Below, in pieces: positions 54,080 through 63,338 of a DNA stretch of 64,000 nt (positions are counted from its first letter, which is position 1; each line of letters starts with the position of its first letter). A model generated the notes under the pieces. It did no database searches, had not been told where the DNA came from, and saw nothing but the letters and a program-made list of their open reading frames with translations. The stretch comes from Methylobacterium brachythecii (GTDB lineage: Bacteria; Pseudomonadota; Alphaproteobacteria; Rhizobiales; Beijerinckiaceae). The translations under genes were made by a program, and so were the position numbers. Location: the NCBI RefSeq assembly GCF_014196345.1, contig NZ_JACIDN010000002.1:682001-746000 (forward strand), read 5' to 3'.

Positions 54080-54120
54080 CGGACGCTCTTCCGGCTTTCT
54101 CGATTGATCGGATGGGTGGC

Positions 54121-54561
54121 TCATGCGCGCAGGTCCGCGCAGGCGCAGTCCCAGATACTAAGGACTCCGCTGACCCGAAATCCATCCATCAGCGCGATAT
54201 GATCGACCTTGCGGTCGCAAAAGGCCTGCAGCCGGTCCCGGGGTGAGGCGGCAACGTCGATCGCCGGGAAATCATGCTCGGTGATGAGCCAGACGCGGTG
54301 GCCGTAAACGTCGGGTCCGCGAGCGGACAGCGCTCGGAAGATGTCGCGCTCGGTCAGCAGTCCAACGACGCTGGCCTCCTGCCCGTGGCCATCGACCACG
54401 AGGAGGGCGCCCACACCGGACCGTGCGAGCAACCGGGCCGCGTCCCCGACGGAGCTGTCCACATGAACACGCGGTACGCCGACAGCGTCGCGCGCTTGGC
54501 CCGTTCCTCGGTCCACGGCGCTTCTCCCGATGGCCGCCACCTTTACGTGGGGACGATCCAT
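54121..54561 (-). CDS. Two-CBS-domain protein
   Basis: 146 residues from ATG 54561 (an alternative ATG is 54570). Two CBS repeats: VHVDSSVGDAARLLARSGVGALLVVDGHG...LLTERDIFRAL and a diverged second half ending KVDHIALMDGFRVSGVLSIWD. CBS pairs bind adenosine nucleotides or SAM. There is no effector domain, so it may control partners in trans, such as the P-loop protein. Operator E begins 11 bases before the start and would block initiation when bound. First gene of the CBS/ABM/P-loop unit. Confidence 0.8.
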   Translation of the reverse strand: MDRPHVKVAAIGRSAVDRGTGQARDAVGVPRVHVDSSVGDAARLLARSGVGALLVVDGHGQEASVVGLLTERDIFRALSARGPDVYGHRVWLITEHDFPAIDVAASPRDRLQAFCDRKVDHIALMDGFRVSGVLSIWDCACADLRA

Positions 54562-54571
54562 GCTTCTCATC

Positions 54572-54590
54572 CTGGTATACAACATACCTG
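54572..54590. promoter_or_regulatory. Operator E, CBS unit / oxlT side
   Basis: CTGGTAT-ACAAC-ATACCTG, a perfect 7-5-7 palindrome except for the outermost pair. It lies 11 bases upstream of the CBS gene and 345 bases from the first oxlT start, between divergent units, so it may regulate either or both. Confidence 0.75.
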
Positions 54591-54934
54591 TTGTCAATTC
54601 TGGATTTTGAATTATGGTGCCAGAGTCGGTCAACGCAAGCGGAAGAATACAACCGCTGGCATTGATCGCAGCATTCATGTTTTTCGGTGTGGCCCGAAAG
54701 ATTGATCGGGCCAGATTTCGCGTTCTTCGTCACTCTGGCGAAGACGAGTCCGGAAGAAGCAGGAGGGGGTTCGCCGAGTTCACCTTGAAATGGCTTTTCG
54801 CCCGCGGCGTTTGCGCAGGGGCTGAGCCGACGACCACGATTACAGGCTTTCGACACACAACGATCGAAGCCCAAGAACACAAACACTATCGGCCCAATAA
54901 CGCCAGAAATTCCAAAGGCCTTAGGAGATAAACA
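54591..54934. other. Leader of first oxlT
   Basis: 344 bases with no confident gene and a more AT-rich character than the flanks. It ends with an AGGAG ribosome-binding site before oxlT. The only operator copy is at its far left edge, so the oxlT transcript may have a long 5' leader or another promoter here. Confidence 0.5.
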
Positions 54935-56224
54935 ATGGCTACCCCTTCTGTAACCGCGAGCGCGCCGCCGAGCGGCCGATGGCTGCAACTGATCTTCGGC
55001 GTCATCTGCATGTGCATGATCGCCAACATGCAGTACGGCTGGACCTTCTTCGTGAACCCGATCCAGGAGCGCCACGGCTGGGACCGCGCCGCGATCCAGG
55101 TCGCCTTCACGATGTTCGTCGTCACCGAGACCTGGCTCGTTCCGATCGAGGGCTGGTTCGTCGATAAATACGGCCCGCGCATCGTCGCGCTCGTCGGCGG
55201 CCTGCTCTGCGCCATCGGCTGGGTGATGAACTCCTATGCCGACTCGCTCACCATGCTCTACGTCGCCGCTGCGGTCGGCGGCACGGGCGCTGGCGCCGTC
55301 TACGGCACTTGCGTCGGCAATTCGCTCAAGTGGTTCCCGGATCGCCGCGGTCTCGCCGCCGGCATCACCGCGATGGGCTTCGGTGCGGGCTCCGCTCTGA
55401 CCGTCGTGCCGATCCAGGCCATGATCAAGAACTACGGCTACGAGTCGGCGTTCTTCTACTTCGGCATCGGCCAGGGCGTGATCGTCATGCTGCTGGCTCT
55501 ATTCCTCATCGCCCCGAAGAAGGGTGACGTGCCGGAAGTGGCCAAGGTCAGCCAGAGCAAGCGCGACTTCACGCCTGGCGAGATGGTGCGCACGCCGGTC
55601 TTCTGGATCATGTACATCATGTTCGTGATGATGGCGGCAGGCGGCCTGATGGCCACCGCGCAGCTCGGCCCGATCGCCAAGGACTTCCACATCATCGACA
55701 CGCCGGTGAGCCTGCTCGGCATCACCCTTCCGGCGCTGACCTTCGCGGCGACCATCGACCGCGTGCTCAACGGCGTCACGCGACCGTTCTTCGGCTGGGT
55801 CTCCGACCATATCGGCCGCGAGAATACGATGTTCCTCTCCTTCGCCATCGAAGGTGTCGGCATCTACCTCCTGAGCGTGTTCGGCAACGACCCGTTCATG
55901 TTCGTGATCCTGACCGGTCTCGTCTTCTTCGCCTGGGGTGAGATCTACTCGCTGTTCCCTGCGACCTGCGGCGATACCTTCGGGTCGAAGTATGCGGCGA
56001 CCAATGCCGGCCTGCTCTACACGGCCAAGGGGACGGCCGCGCTCATCGTGCCCTTCACCAGCATCCTGACCACGATGACGGGCTCCTGGCACGCGGTGTT
56101 CCTTGCCGCAGCCGCGATGAACATCCTCGCTGCGATCATGGCGCTCTTCGTGCTCAAGCCGATGCGGGCCTCCTACACCAAGGCGCCGGCTCCCCTGGGC
56201 GCAGTCCAGACTGCGCAGGCCTGA
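54935..56224 (+). CDS. oxlT: Oxalate/formate antiporter OxlT, copy 1
   Basis: 429 residues, twelve-helix MFS antiporter exchanging external oxalate for internal formate. N-terminal ICMCMIANMQYGWTFFVNPIQ, DRVLNGVTRPFFGWVSDHIGRE (conserved Arg) and LLYTAKGTAALIVPF with K365, which aligns with the substrate-binding lysine of Oxalobacter OxlT (K355). Ribosome-binding site AGGAG. Highly similar in layout to the next gene, indicating tandem duplication. A GC hairpin follows. Confidence 0.9.
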   Translation: MATPSVTASAPPSGRWLQLIFGVICMCMIANMQYGWTFFVNPIQERHGWDRAAIQVAFTMFVVTETWLVPIEGWFVDKYGPRIVALVGGLLCAIGWVMNSYADSLTMLYVAAAVGGTGAGAVYGTCVGNSLKWFPDRRGLAAGITAMGFGAGSALTVVPIQAMIKNYGYESAFFYFGIGQGVIVMLLALFLIAPKKGDVPEVAKVSQSKRDFTPGEMVRTPVFWIMYIMFVMMAAGGLMATAQLGPIAKDFHIIDTPVSLLGITLPALTFAATIDRVLNGVTRPFFGWVSDHIGRENTMFLSFAIEGVGIYLLSVFGNDPFMFVILTGLVFFAWGEIYSLFPATCGDTFGSKYAATNAGLLYTAKGTAALIVPFTSILTTMTGSWHAVFLAAAAMNILAAIMALFVLKPMRASYTKAPAPLGAVQTAQA

Positions 56225-56236
56225 CGACAACCTCCG

Positions 56237-56258
56237 CTGCCGGTCTCCCGACCGGCAG
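56237..56258 (+). terminator. Hairpin after first oxlT
   Basis: CTGCCGGTC, TCCC loop, GACCGGCAG: a perfect 9-bp stem 13 bases after the stop, without a T run. Confidence 0.55.
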
Positions 56259-56272
56259 TCACATCAGACCAG

Positions 56273-56309
56273 CAACGCGCGCCGCGGCGGATTCGCCCGG
56301 CGCGCGTTG
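56273..56309 (+). terminator. Second, stronger hairpin after first oxlT
   Basis: CAACGCGCGCCG and CGGCGCGCGTTG form a perfect 12-bp stem around a 13-base loop, followed by TCGTATT. Together with the preceding hairpin it should isolate the two oxlT genes transcriptionally. Confidence 0.7.
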
Positions 56310-56448
56310 TCGTATTCAGGGAGCGATTCGCCCGGCACCCCGCGACGGTGTCCCTCGCAGAAAATCTTCTGGAAAATCGTTCGGATCCCGAAGTCCTCCG
56401 CAGTCGTCTCGTGCTGCAGGATATTACGTTCTGCGCATATCTTTAATC

Positions 56449-56467
56449 CTGGTATATTGCATACCTA
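56449..56467 (+). promoter_or_regulatory. Operator F, before second oxlT
   Basis: CTGGTAT-ATTGC-ATACCTA, 64 bases upstream of the ATG at 56531. Half-sites match the consensus in six of seven positions. Confidence 0.7.
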
Positions 56468-56530
56468 GCGATCCCGTGCATGATGGCGCCGGTAAGGGCT
56501 CGAGAAGACCCTCAAAGGAAGGAATCCGGG

Positions 56531-57859
56531 ATGGAACGCCAGGACGGGCTGACTTCAGCCGCTCACCCCGCGGCTGCGCCGCACGATGCCCCTTCGGCCA
56601 AGTGGTGGCAGCTCGCCTTCGGCGTGCTCTGCATGGCGATGATCGCCAACCTCCAGTACGGCTGGACGCTCTTCGTCGACCCGATCGACGCCAAGTTTCA
56701 CTGGGGCCGCGCGGCCATCCAGTTCGCCTTCACCCTCTTCGTCGCCACCGAGACCTGGCTCGTTCCCGTCGAGACGTGGTTCGTCGATCGCTACGGCCCG
56801 CGGGTGGTGGTGTTCTTCGGCGGCGTGATGATCGCTCTCGCCTGGTTCATCAACGCGCACGCCGATTCGCTGGCTCTTCTGTATCTCGGTGCCGTGGTCG
56901 GCGGCATCGGTGCCGGCTCGGTCTACGGCACCTGCGTCGGCAACGCCCTCAAGTGGTTCCCGCACCGCCGCGGTCTCGCCGCGGGTGCCACCGCCGCCGG
57001 CTTCGGTGCCGGTGCGGCCATCACCGTGGTGCCGATCGCCAAGATGATCGCCACCAGCGGCTACCAGGATGCCTTCCTGTATTTCGGCATCGGCCAAGGC
57101 GCCGTCGTGGTCCTGCTCTCGTTCCTGCTCCGCAAGCCCTCGGTCGCGGTGCCGGTTCAGCGCAAGAGCCTGCGCCTGCCCCAGACCAAGGTCGACCGCA
57201 CTCCGAAGGAAGCCGTGCGCACGCCGGTCTTCTGGGTGATGTACGCCATGTTCGTCATGGTCGCCTCGGGCGGCCTGATGGCGGCCGCGCAGATCGCCCC
57301 CATCGCCCACGACTACAAGGTCGCGGACGTCCCGGTGAGCCTGTTCGGCCTGCAGATGGCAGCGCTGACCATGGCGATTTCCCTCGACCGTATCTTCGAC
57401 GGCTTCGGCCGCCCGTTCTTCGGTTGGGTCTCGGACAATATCGGCCGTGAGAACACGATGTTCATCGCCTTCTCCACGGCGGCGATCGCCATCATCGCGA
57501 TGCTGAACTTCGGCACGAACCCCTACGTGTTCGTCTTCGCCACGGCGGTGTATTTCGGCGTGTTCGGCGAGATCTACTCGCTGTTCCCGGCGACCTGTGG
57601 CGACACGTTCGGTTCGAAGTTCGCAGCCAGCAATGCCGGCCTGCTCTACACGGCCAAGGGCACCGCGGCCTTCCTCGTGCCCTTCGCGAGCATGCTCTCG
57701 GCGGCCTATGGCTGGTCTGCGGTCTTCGCGCTGATCATCATCCTCAACGCCATCGCCGCCTCGCTCGCGATCTTCGTGCTGAAGCCGCTGCGTCGCCGCT
57801 ACCTGCTCGAGGGTGCCGATGCGAAGGACGGCAAGGTCAGCTCCCTGACCCTCGCCTGA
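56531..57859 (+). CDS. Oxalate/formate antiporter OxlT, copy 2
   Basis: 442 residues from ATG 56531 (AAGGA upstream; an earlier ATG at 56480 lies closer to the operator and lacks a ribosome-binding site). Same architecture as copy 1: LCMAMIANLQYGWTLFVDPIDAKF, FDGFGRPFFGWVSDNIGREN and LLYTAKGTAAFLVPF with K376. N-terminus carries about 15 extra residues rich in Ala and His (SAAHPAAAPHDAPS). Two paralogues may differ in direction, affinity or substrate (formate, glyoxylate). Ends at a strong terminator. Confidence 0.88.
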   Translation: MERQDGLTSAAHPAAAPHDAPSAKWWQLAFGVLCMAMIANLQYGWTLFVDPIDAKFHWGRAAIQFAFTLFVATETWLVPVETWFVDRYGPRVVVFFGGVMIALAWFINAHADSLALLYLGAVVGGIGAGSVYGTCVGNALKWFPHRRGLAAGATAAGFGAGAAITVVPIAKMIATSGYQDAFLYFGIGQGAVVVLLSFLLRKPSVAVPVQRKSLRLPQTKVDRTPKEAVRTPVFWVMYAMFVMVASGGLMAAAQIAPIAHDYKVADVPVSLFGLQMAALTMAISLDRIFDGFGRPFFGWVSDNIGRENTMFIAFSTAAIAIIAMLNFGTNPYVFVFATAVYFGVFGEIYSLFPATCGDTFGSKFAASNAGLLYTAKGTAAFLVPFASMLSAAYGWSAVFALIIILNAIAASLAIFVLKPLRRRYLLEGADAKDGKVSSLTLA

Positions 57860-57880
57860 TCGCGATACCCACACATCATG

Positions 57881-57914
57881 ACGCCGGCCGGATCCGATCC
57901 GGCCGGCGTTTTCG
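57881..57914 (+). terminator. Rho-independent terminator after second oxlT
   Basis: ACGCCGGCCGGAT and ATCCGGCCGGCGT form a perfect 13-bp stem with a three-base loop, followed by TTTTCG. It lies only 12 bases before operator D. Confidence 0.85.
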
Positions 57915-57925
57915 TTGACCCCTAT

Positions 57926-57944
57926 TTGGTATCTGGTATACCAG
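57926..57944 (+). promoter_or_regulatory. Operator D, before oxc
   Basis: TTGGTAT-CTGGT-ATACCAG, matching the consensus except the last base. It is 92 bases upstream of the oxc ATG and just downstream of the preceding terminator. Confidence 0.78.
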
Positions 57945-58035
57945 TCGCCTGGCTCAAAGCCGTAGGTGTCGATTCGGCCTGGTCCGAACCAGCAACTGCG
58001 GTGCGCCGACAAAAAATCACTCGGGAGGAAATGAC

Positions 58036-59775
58036 ATGTCCGCAGTGGCACATCTCGTCGATACGTCCGCATCTGCCGAAGCCGAACAGACCGACGGCTT
58101 CCACCTCGTCATCGATGCGCTCAAGCTGAACGGCATCGAGACGATCTACGGCGTGCCCGGCATTCCGATCACCGATCTCGGCCGCATGTGCCAGGCCGAG
58201 GGCATCCGCGTAGTCTCGTTCCGCCACGAGCAGAACGCCGGCAACGCCGCCGCCATCGCCGGCTTCCTGACCAAGAAGCCCGGCATCTGCCTCACCGTTT
58301 CGGCGCCCGGCTTCCTGAACGGCCTCACCGCCCTCGCCAACGCCACCACCAACTGCTTCCCGATGATCCTGATCTCGGGCTCCTCCGAGCGTGAGATCGT
58401 CGACCTCCAGCAGGGCGACTACGAGGAGATGGACCAGCTCGCCATCGCCAAGCCCCTCTGCAAGGCCGCCTTCCGCGTGCTGCACGCTGCCGACATCGGC
58501 ATCGGCGTCGCCCGCGCCATCCGCGCCGCCGTCTCCGGCCGTCCCGGCGGCGTCTATCTCGACCTGCCCGCCAAGCTGTTCTCCCAGGTGATGGATGCCG
58601 AGGCCGGCGCCAAGTCGCTGGTCAAGGTGATCGACGCGGCTCCCGCCCAGATCCCGGCTCCGAGCGCCATTACCCGCGCCCTCGAGGAGCTCAAGAACGC
58701 CAAGCGTCCGCTGATCGTGCTCGGCAAGGGCGCCGCCTACGCCCAGGCCGACGACCTCGTGCGCGACCTCGTCGAGAAGAGCGGCATCCCCTACGTGCCG
58801 ATGAGCATGGCCAAGGGCCTGCTCCCCGACACCCACCCGCTCTCGGCCGGTGCCGCCCGCTCGACGGCGCTCAAGGATTCCGACGTCGTCCTGCTCGTCG
58901 GCGCCCGCCTCAACTGGCTGCTCTCGCACGGCAAGGGCAAGACCTGGGGCGAGCCCGGCTCCAAGCGCTTCATCCAGATCGACATCGAGCCGCGCGAGAT
59001 GGACTCGAACGTCGAGATCGTCGCCCCGGTGGTCGGCGATATCGGCTCCTGCGTTTCCGCCCTGCTCGACGGCATGGCCAAGGGCTGGACGGCCCCGCCG
59101 GCCGACTGGATCGAGACCCTGCGTACGAAGCGCGAGGCCAACGTCGCCAAGATGGCGCCGAAGCTGATGAAGAACACCTCGCCGATGGACTTCCACTCGG
59201 CTCTCGGTGCCCTGCGCACGGTGATCAAGGAGCGTCCGGACGCGATCCTCGTCAACGAAGGCGCCAACACCCTCGATCTCGCCCGCGGCGTCATCGACAT
59301 GTATCAGCCGCGCAAGCGTCTGGACGTGGGCACCTGGGGCGTGATGGGCATCGGCATGGGCTTCGCCGTCGCCGCCGCGATCGAGACCGGCAAGCCGGTG
59401 CTCGCCGTCGAGGGCGACTCGGCCTTCGGCTTCTCGGGCATGGAGGTCGAGACGATCTGCCGGTACAATCTCCCGGTCTGCATCGTGATCTTCAACAACA
59501 ACGGCATCTACCGCGGCACCGACACCGACCCGACGGGTCGCGATCCGGGCACCACGGTCTTCGTGCCGGGCTCGCGCTACGACAAGATGATGGAGGCCTT
59601 CGGCGGCGTCGGCGTCAACGTGACGACGCCGGACGAGCTGAAGCGCGCCGTCGACGCCGCGATGGATTCCGGCAAGCCGACCCTCATCAACGCCGAGATC
59701 GACCCCGCTGCCGGCAGCGAGAGCGGCAATATCGGCAGCCTCAACCCGCAGAGCGTGGTCAAGAAGAAAAAGTGA
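58036..59775 (+). CDS. oxc: Oxalyl-CoA decarboxylase
   Basis: 579 residues. Thiamine-diphosphate enzyme converting oxalyl-CoA to formyl-CoA and CO2; cytoplasmic tetramer. Seen: the PYR-domain activating glutamate E65 in [11 protein letters not shown], the ADP/CoA-binding middle domain, and the TPP/Mg motif [15 protein letters not shown] (D461) to FNNNGIYRG. The tail is Lys-rich (VVKKKK), close to the CoA-binding C-terminus of Oxalobacter Oxc. Single copy in the window; ends at a strong hairpin. Confidence 0.97.
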   Translation: MSAVAHLVDTSASAEAEQTDGFHLVIDALKLNGIETIYGVPGIPITDLGRMCQAEGIRVVSFRHEQNAGNAAAIAGFLTKKPGICLTVSAPGFLNGLTALANATTNCFPMILISGSSEREIVDLQQGDYEEMDQLAIAKPLCKAAFRVLHAADIGIGVARAIRAAVSGRPGGVYLDLPAKLFSQVMDAEAGAKSLVKVIDAAPAQIPAPSAITRALEELKNAKRPLIVLGKGAAYAQADDLVRDLVEKSGIPYVPMSMAKGLLPDTHPLSAGAARSTALKDSDVVLLVGARLNWLLSHGKGKTWGEPGSKRFIQIDIEPREMDSNVEIVAPVVGDIGSCVSALLDGMAKGWTAPPADWIETLRTKREANVAKMAPKLMKNTSPMDFHSALGALRTVIKERPDAILVNEGANTLDLARGVIDMYQPRKRLDVGTWGVMGIGMGFAVAAAIETGKPVLAVEGDSAFGFSGMEVETICRYNLPVCIVIFNNNGIYRGTDTDPTGRDPGTTVFVPGSRYDKMMEAFGGVGVNVTTPDELKRAVDAAMDSGKPTLINAEIDPAAGSESGNIGSLNPQSVVKKKK

Positions 59776-59802
59776 GGCGGCGCATCAGCATCGCCTGAAC
59801 CG

Positions 59803-59832
59803 GGGCCGCAGCGTCACGCGCTGCGGCCCTTT
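59803..59832 (+). terminator. Rho-independent terminator after oxc
   Basis: GGGCCGCAGCG and CGCTGCGGCCC form an 11-bp stem with a five-base loop, followed by TTTCC. It lies 28 bases after the oxc stop. Confidence 0.8.
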
Positions 59833-59862
59833 CCATTTCACTCACCAGCGCAAGGGACGGCC

Positions 59863-60585
59863 ATGAGCTCCACTGCGACGGAAACCCCTCCCCTCGATCC
59901 CCATCTCGCCGGACGCCTCGGCTTCCTGCACCGGCTCCCGACCGCCGAGCCGATCCCTGCGGGCCGCCACGAGCTCGGGCTCTTCACCGAGCGGGACGCG
60001 GTCCTCGTCGTTCCCGAGGGGATCGACGCGCGGAAGCCCGTGCCGCTCGTCGTACTGTTCCATGGCGGCGGCGGCAGCGCGGAAAAGATCCTGCCGATGC
60101 TCCAAGGGCATGCGGAGGCGCGCGGCTTCCTTCTACTGGCGCCGCAATCCATGCATCCGACCTGGGATCTGGTGATCGCCGGCAACGGACCGGATCGCGC
60201 ACGTCTCGACCTGACCCTCGCCGTGCTCGCCCGGCACTTCATGCTCGACCCGTCGCGCATGGCCTTCGCGGGCCATTCCGACGGCGGCAGCTACGCCATG
60301 TCGATCGGCATCACCAACGGCGACATCGTCAGCCACGTGATCGTGTCGTCGGCCGGCTTCCTCTCCGTCCAGGCCCAGGCCGGGTCGCCGCGCATCTTCA
60401 TCTCGCACGGCACGCAGGACGAGCAGATCCCGATCGACCGCAGCGGACGGGCCCATTCCCGGGCGCTGCGCGAGGCGGGCTATGACGTCACCTATGTCGA
60501 GTATGACGGACCACACGCCTACAACCCAGGCGTCGTGCGCCAGGCCGTCGACTTCTTCCTGCAGGATCCGCCGGCGGCGGCCTGA
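59863..60585 (+). CDS. Serine esterase (PHB-depolymerase/phospholipase-like)
   Basis: 240-residue alpha/beta hydrolase without signal peptide. Oxyanion loop LFHGGGGSAEKIL, nucleophile elbow AFAGHSDGGSYAMS, acidic residue in SHGTQDEQIPIDR, and His in EYDGPHAYNP: an intact Ser-Asp-His triad. Resembles small carboxylesterases/PHB-depolymerase-like enzymes. Placed 88 bases after oxc beyond its terminator and without an operator of its own. A link with oxalate (for instance hydrolysis of oxalyl or other esters) is only positional. Confidence 0.8.
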   Translation: MSSTATETPPLDPHLAGRLGFLHRLPTAEPIPAGRHELGLFTERDAVLVVPEGIDARKPVPLVVLFHGGGGSAEKILPMLQGHAEARGFLLLAPQSMHPTWDLVIAGNGPDRARLDLTLAVLARHFMLDPSRMAFAGHSDGGSYAMSIGITNGDIVSHVIVSSAGFLSVQAQAGSPRIFISHGTQDEQIPIDRSGRAHSRALREAGYDVTYVEYDGPHAYNPGVVRQAVDFFLQDPPAAA

Positions 60586-60589
60586 CTCC

Positions 60590-61771
60590 TCAGCCGGCCA
60601 CGGCCAACGGCGTGGTGTCGTTGTCGCCGCGGCTGGCCATATCGGCCAGCATCGCGCCCACGAGATCGGTCTGAGCGACGACACCGACTAGGCGGCCATC
60701 CGCCGCGATCACCGGTGCGTGGTGGAGACCGGCCTGGGTCATCTCCAGAGCCGCCTCGCTCGCGACCGTCTGCGGATGCAGCGTCGCGAAATGCTTGGTC
60801 ATCACGTCGGCGACCGAGCCGTGCGGTGCCCGCCCGCGCTCGACGGTGAGCCGGACGCGGCGATCGAAGGCGAGGCGCGGTCCGCGCTTATCCCAGACCG
60901 CCTTGTCGATCAGGTCGGTCTGCGTGACGACACCGAGCACCCGCGCATTCTCGTCGGTCACCGGGAGCATGGTGACGCGGTAGCGCCGCAAGGTGTCGAG
61001 CGCCTCGCGCAAGGACGTCTCCGGCGCGATCGCGCGAACCTCCAGCGACATCACGGCGGCGCAGGTCGTCTGGCCCGAGCGGCGCAGCGAGGCGTGGATC
61101 TGCGCGCGCCGCAGGATCGCCTGCAGGTCGCCGCGGCCGATATCGAGCACCTCGTCGACCTCGCTCAGCGCGGCGTCGACGTCGGCGGCGGTCAGGCCGC
61201 CGGCGGAAGCAGGCCCCGCATTCGCATCGTTGGCCGGCTGTTTCGGCGCGACATGCGGGTAGGAGCGTCCGGTAAGGTTGTTGAACACAAGAGCCGTCGT
61301 CAGCAGCAGGGCCGAGTTCACGCCGACCGGCCAGAGCACGAAGCCGTAGCCGAGTTCGCGGATCACCGGGCCCCCGAGCACGGCGGTCAGCGCGACGGCG
61401 CCGCTCGGCGGATGCAGGCAGCCGAGCAGCATCATCAGCGCGATGGCCACGGAGCCGGCGACCGCACAGGCGAGAATCGGGTCTGATATGCTGGCGGCGG
61501 CGGTCACGCCGACGAGCGCCGAGACGAGGTTCCCGCCGAGGATCGACCAGGGCTGTGCCAGCGGGCTCGACGGCACCGCGAAGAGCAGGACGGCGGAAGC
61601 GCCCATCGGGGCGATCAGCGTCGGCAGCGCGGTTCCCGAACCGACGGCGAGATGCGCGACCAGCCCGGTGACGAAAAGCCCGATCATGGCCCCGCAGGCG
61701 GAGCGGACACGCTCACGCGGACTGACGGAGGGCAGTTCCGGCACGAAACGGCGCAGGAAAGGGCTCTGCAT
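60590..61771 (-). CDS. HPP family membrane protein with two CBS domains
   Basis: 393 residues from ATG 61771, with GAGGT upstream. N-terminal HPP domain of about four to five membrane helices: TLIAPMGASAVLLFAVPSSPLAQPW and LGCLHPPSGAVALTAVLGG, the signature motif; then, after a linker, two CBS domains (about residues 245-375: VMSLEVRAIAPETSLREAL, DVMTKHFATLHPQTVASEAAL). HPP proteins include nitrite transporters and CBS-regulated relatives. Substrate here is unknown. Convergent with the esterase gene, four bases apart. Confidence 0.88.
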   Translation of the reverse strand: MQSPFLRRFVPELPSVSPRERVRSACGAMIGLFVTGLVAHLAVGSGTALPTLIAPMGASAVLLFAVPSSPLAQPWSILGGNLVSALVGVTAAASISDPILACAVAGSVAIALMMLLGCLHPPSGAVALTAVLGGPVIRELGYGFVLWPVGVNSALLLTTALVFNNLTGRSYPHVAPKQPANDANAGPASAGGLTAADVDAALSEVDEVLDIGRGDLQAILRRAQIHASLRRSGQTTCAAVMSLEVRAIAPETSLREALDTLRRYRVTMLPVTDENARVLGVVTQTDLIDKAVWDKRGPRLAFDRRVRLTVERGRAPHGSVADVMTKHFATLHPQTVASEAALEMTQAGLHHAPVIAADGRLVGVVAQTDLVGAMLADMASRGDNDTTPLAVAG

Positions 61772-61884
61772 CGGCGGTGACCTCGGTGCTGCGATGGGGC
61801 GTCCTGAAACGGGTCTCAGCGGCTCGCTACGCGGGCAAAAGCCGCACGGAAACCGCCAAGGTTGCATGGCCGGGTAAAGAAAAG

Positions 61885-61907
61885 CCGGGCCGACGGAGTC
61901 GGCCCGG
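61885..61907 (-). terminator. Rho-independent terminator after second frc
   Basis: On the minus strand CCGGGCCGAC, a TCC loop, and GTCGGCCCGG are followed by CTTTTCTTT. It is 128 bases after the stop of the second frc and upstream of the HPP gene. Confidence 0.85.
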
Positions 61908-62034
61908 AGTTGAAAAGGACGGGTCTTGGGCTCTTCCCACCGATCCATCCTTCCTGGGAGAGGAGAAACCAGGATGGTCCGGAACCGAGGGCAGCGGCGC
62001 GCGCCGCCCTCTCGCCGGGCTTCAGGCCGTCGTG

Positions 62035-63285
62035 TCAGACGGCCTTCGCGTCATGCAGTTCTGCGATCTGCTGCTGGGTATAGCCCAGATCCTTCAGAAC
62101 CTCGTTGGTGTGCTCGCCGAGCAGCGGCGAAGCCTTGATGTTGACCTTCAAGTCCGAGAACTTGATCGGGCTTCCGACGGTCAGGTACGAGCCGAGCTTC
62201 GGATGCTGCACTTCGGCAATGGTGCCGCTCTCGCGCAGGGACTTGTCGTTGGCGATCTCCTTCATCGACAGAACCGGCGAGCACGGGATGTCGAACTTGC
62301 GCAGAATGTCGACGGCCTCGAACTTGGTCTTGTCGGCGAGCCACTCCTCGATCGTCTTGAAGATGTCGAAGATCTTGTCCTGGCGAGCGCGGGCGGTGTT
62401 GTAGGCCGGATCGTCGATCCACTCTTCCTTGCCGAGCGCCTTACAGATCGGGGCCCAGGCATGGCCCTGGATCGTGAAGTAGATGTAGGCGTTCGGGTCG
62501 GTCTCCCAGCCCTTGCACTTCAGCACCCAGCCCGGCTGGCCGCCGCCGCCGGCATTGCCGCCGCGCGGAACCACGTCGCCGAACTCGCCATGCGGATACT
62601 GCGGGTACTCCTCGAGGTAGCCGAGGGCATCGAGGCGCTGCTGGTCGCGCAGCTTAACGCGGCAGAGGTTGAGCACCGAATCCTGCATGGACACGGCGAC
62701 CTTCTGACCCTTGCCGGTCTTATCCTTGTGGCGGAGCGCCGTGAGGATGCCGATGGCGAGGTGCATGCCGGTGTTCGAGTCACCGAGAGCGGCGGCCGAA
62801 ACGGTGGGCGGGCCATCCCAGAAGCCGGTGGTGGAAGCGGCGCCGCCGGCGCACTGGGCAACGTTCTCGTAGACCTTCAGGTCCTCGTAGTGGTGGCCGT
62901 CCGAGAAGCCCTTCACCGAGGCGAGGATCATGCCCGGGTTCAGCTCCTGGATGCGCGCCCAGGAGAAGCCCATGCGATCGAGGGCGCCGGGGCCGAAATT
63001 CTCGACCATGACGTCCGACTCGCGGATCAGCTTCTCGAGGACTTCCTTGCCCTGCTTGGTCTTGGTGTCGAGGGTCAGCGAACGCTTGTTCGAGTTCAGC
63101 ATCGTGAAGTAGAGCGCGTCGGCATCTTCCACGTGGCGCAGCTGGCTGCGGGTGACGTCACCGGCGCCGGGACGCTCGACCTTGATCACGTCCGCGCCGA
63201 ACCAGGCGAGGAGCTGCGTGCAGGCAGGACCGGCCTGGACGTGCGTGAAGTCGATGATCTTGATGCCTTCCAACGGCTCGCTCAT
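62035..63285 (-). CDS. frc: Formyl-CoA:oxalate CoA-transferase, copy 2
   Basis: 416 residues, class III CoA-transferase, very like characterised Frc. D169 in [11 protein letters not shown] is the catalytic aspartate; the loop GGGGQPGW (residues 246-253) is intact, in contrast to copy 1. Other matching blocks: [45 protein letters not shown] precedes the ATG by about ten bases. It is downstream of the PAS gene on the same strand, with a palindrome in between, and ends at a terminator. This copy is the best candidate for the housekeeping oxalate enzyme. Confidence 0.95.
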   Translation of the reverse strand: MSEPLEGIKIIDFTHVQAGPACTQLLAWFGADVIKVERPGAGDVTRSQLRHVEDADALYFTMLNSNKRSLTLDTKTKQGKEVLEKLIRESDVMVENFGPGALDRMGFSWARIQELNPGMILASVKGFSDGHHYEDLKVYENVAQCAGGAASTTGFWDGPPTVSAAALGDSNTGMHLAIGILTALRHKDKTGKGQKVAVSMQDSVLNLCRVKLRDQQRLDALGYLEEYPQYPHGEFGDVVPRGGNAGGGGQPGWVLKCKGWETDPNAYIYFTIQGHAWAPICKALGKEEWIDDPAYNTARARQDKIFDIFKTIEEWLADKTKFEAVDILRKFDIPCSPVLSMKEIANDKSLRESGTIAEVQHPKLGSYLTVGSPIKFSDLKVNIKASPLLGEHTNEVLKDLGYTQQQIAELHDAKAV

Positions 63286-63338
63286 TGTTGCTTTCTCCCT
63301 GTCTTTCGATCTCGTTGCGGTTCAGGTAAACTCTTGTC

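Noticed and set aside
54614..54931. 105-codon frame just before the first oxlT
   Set aside because: Ends three bases before oxlT and starts in the leader, but has no ribosome-binding site and a mixed, basic composition; treated as leader sequence.
61987..62016. GC-rich inverted repeat just after the second frc stop
   Set aside because: The arms are interrupted and no T run follows on the minus strand; the better terminator is at 61885.
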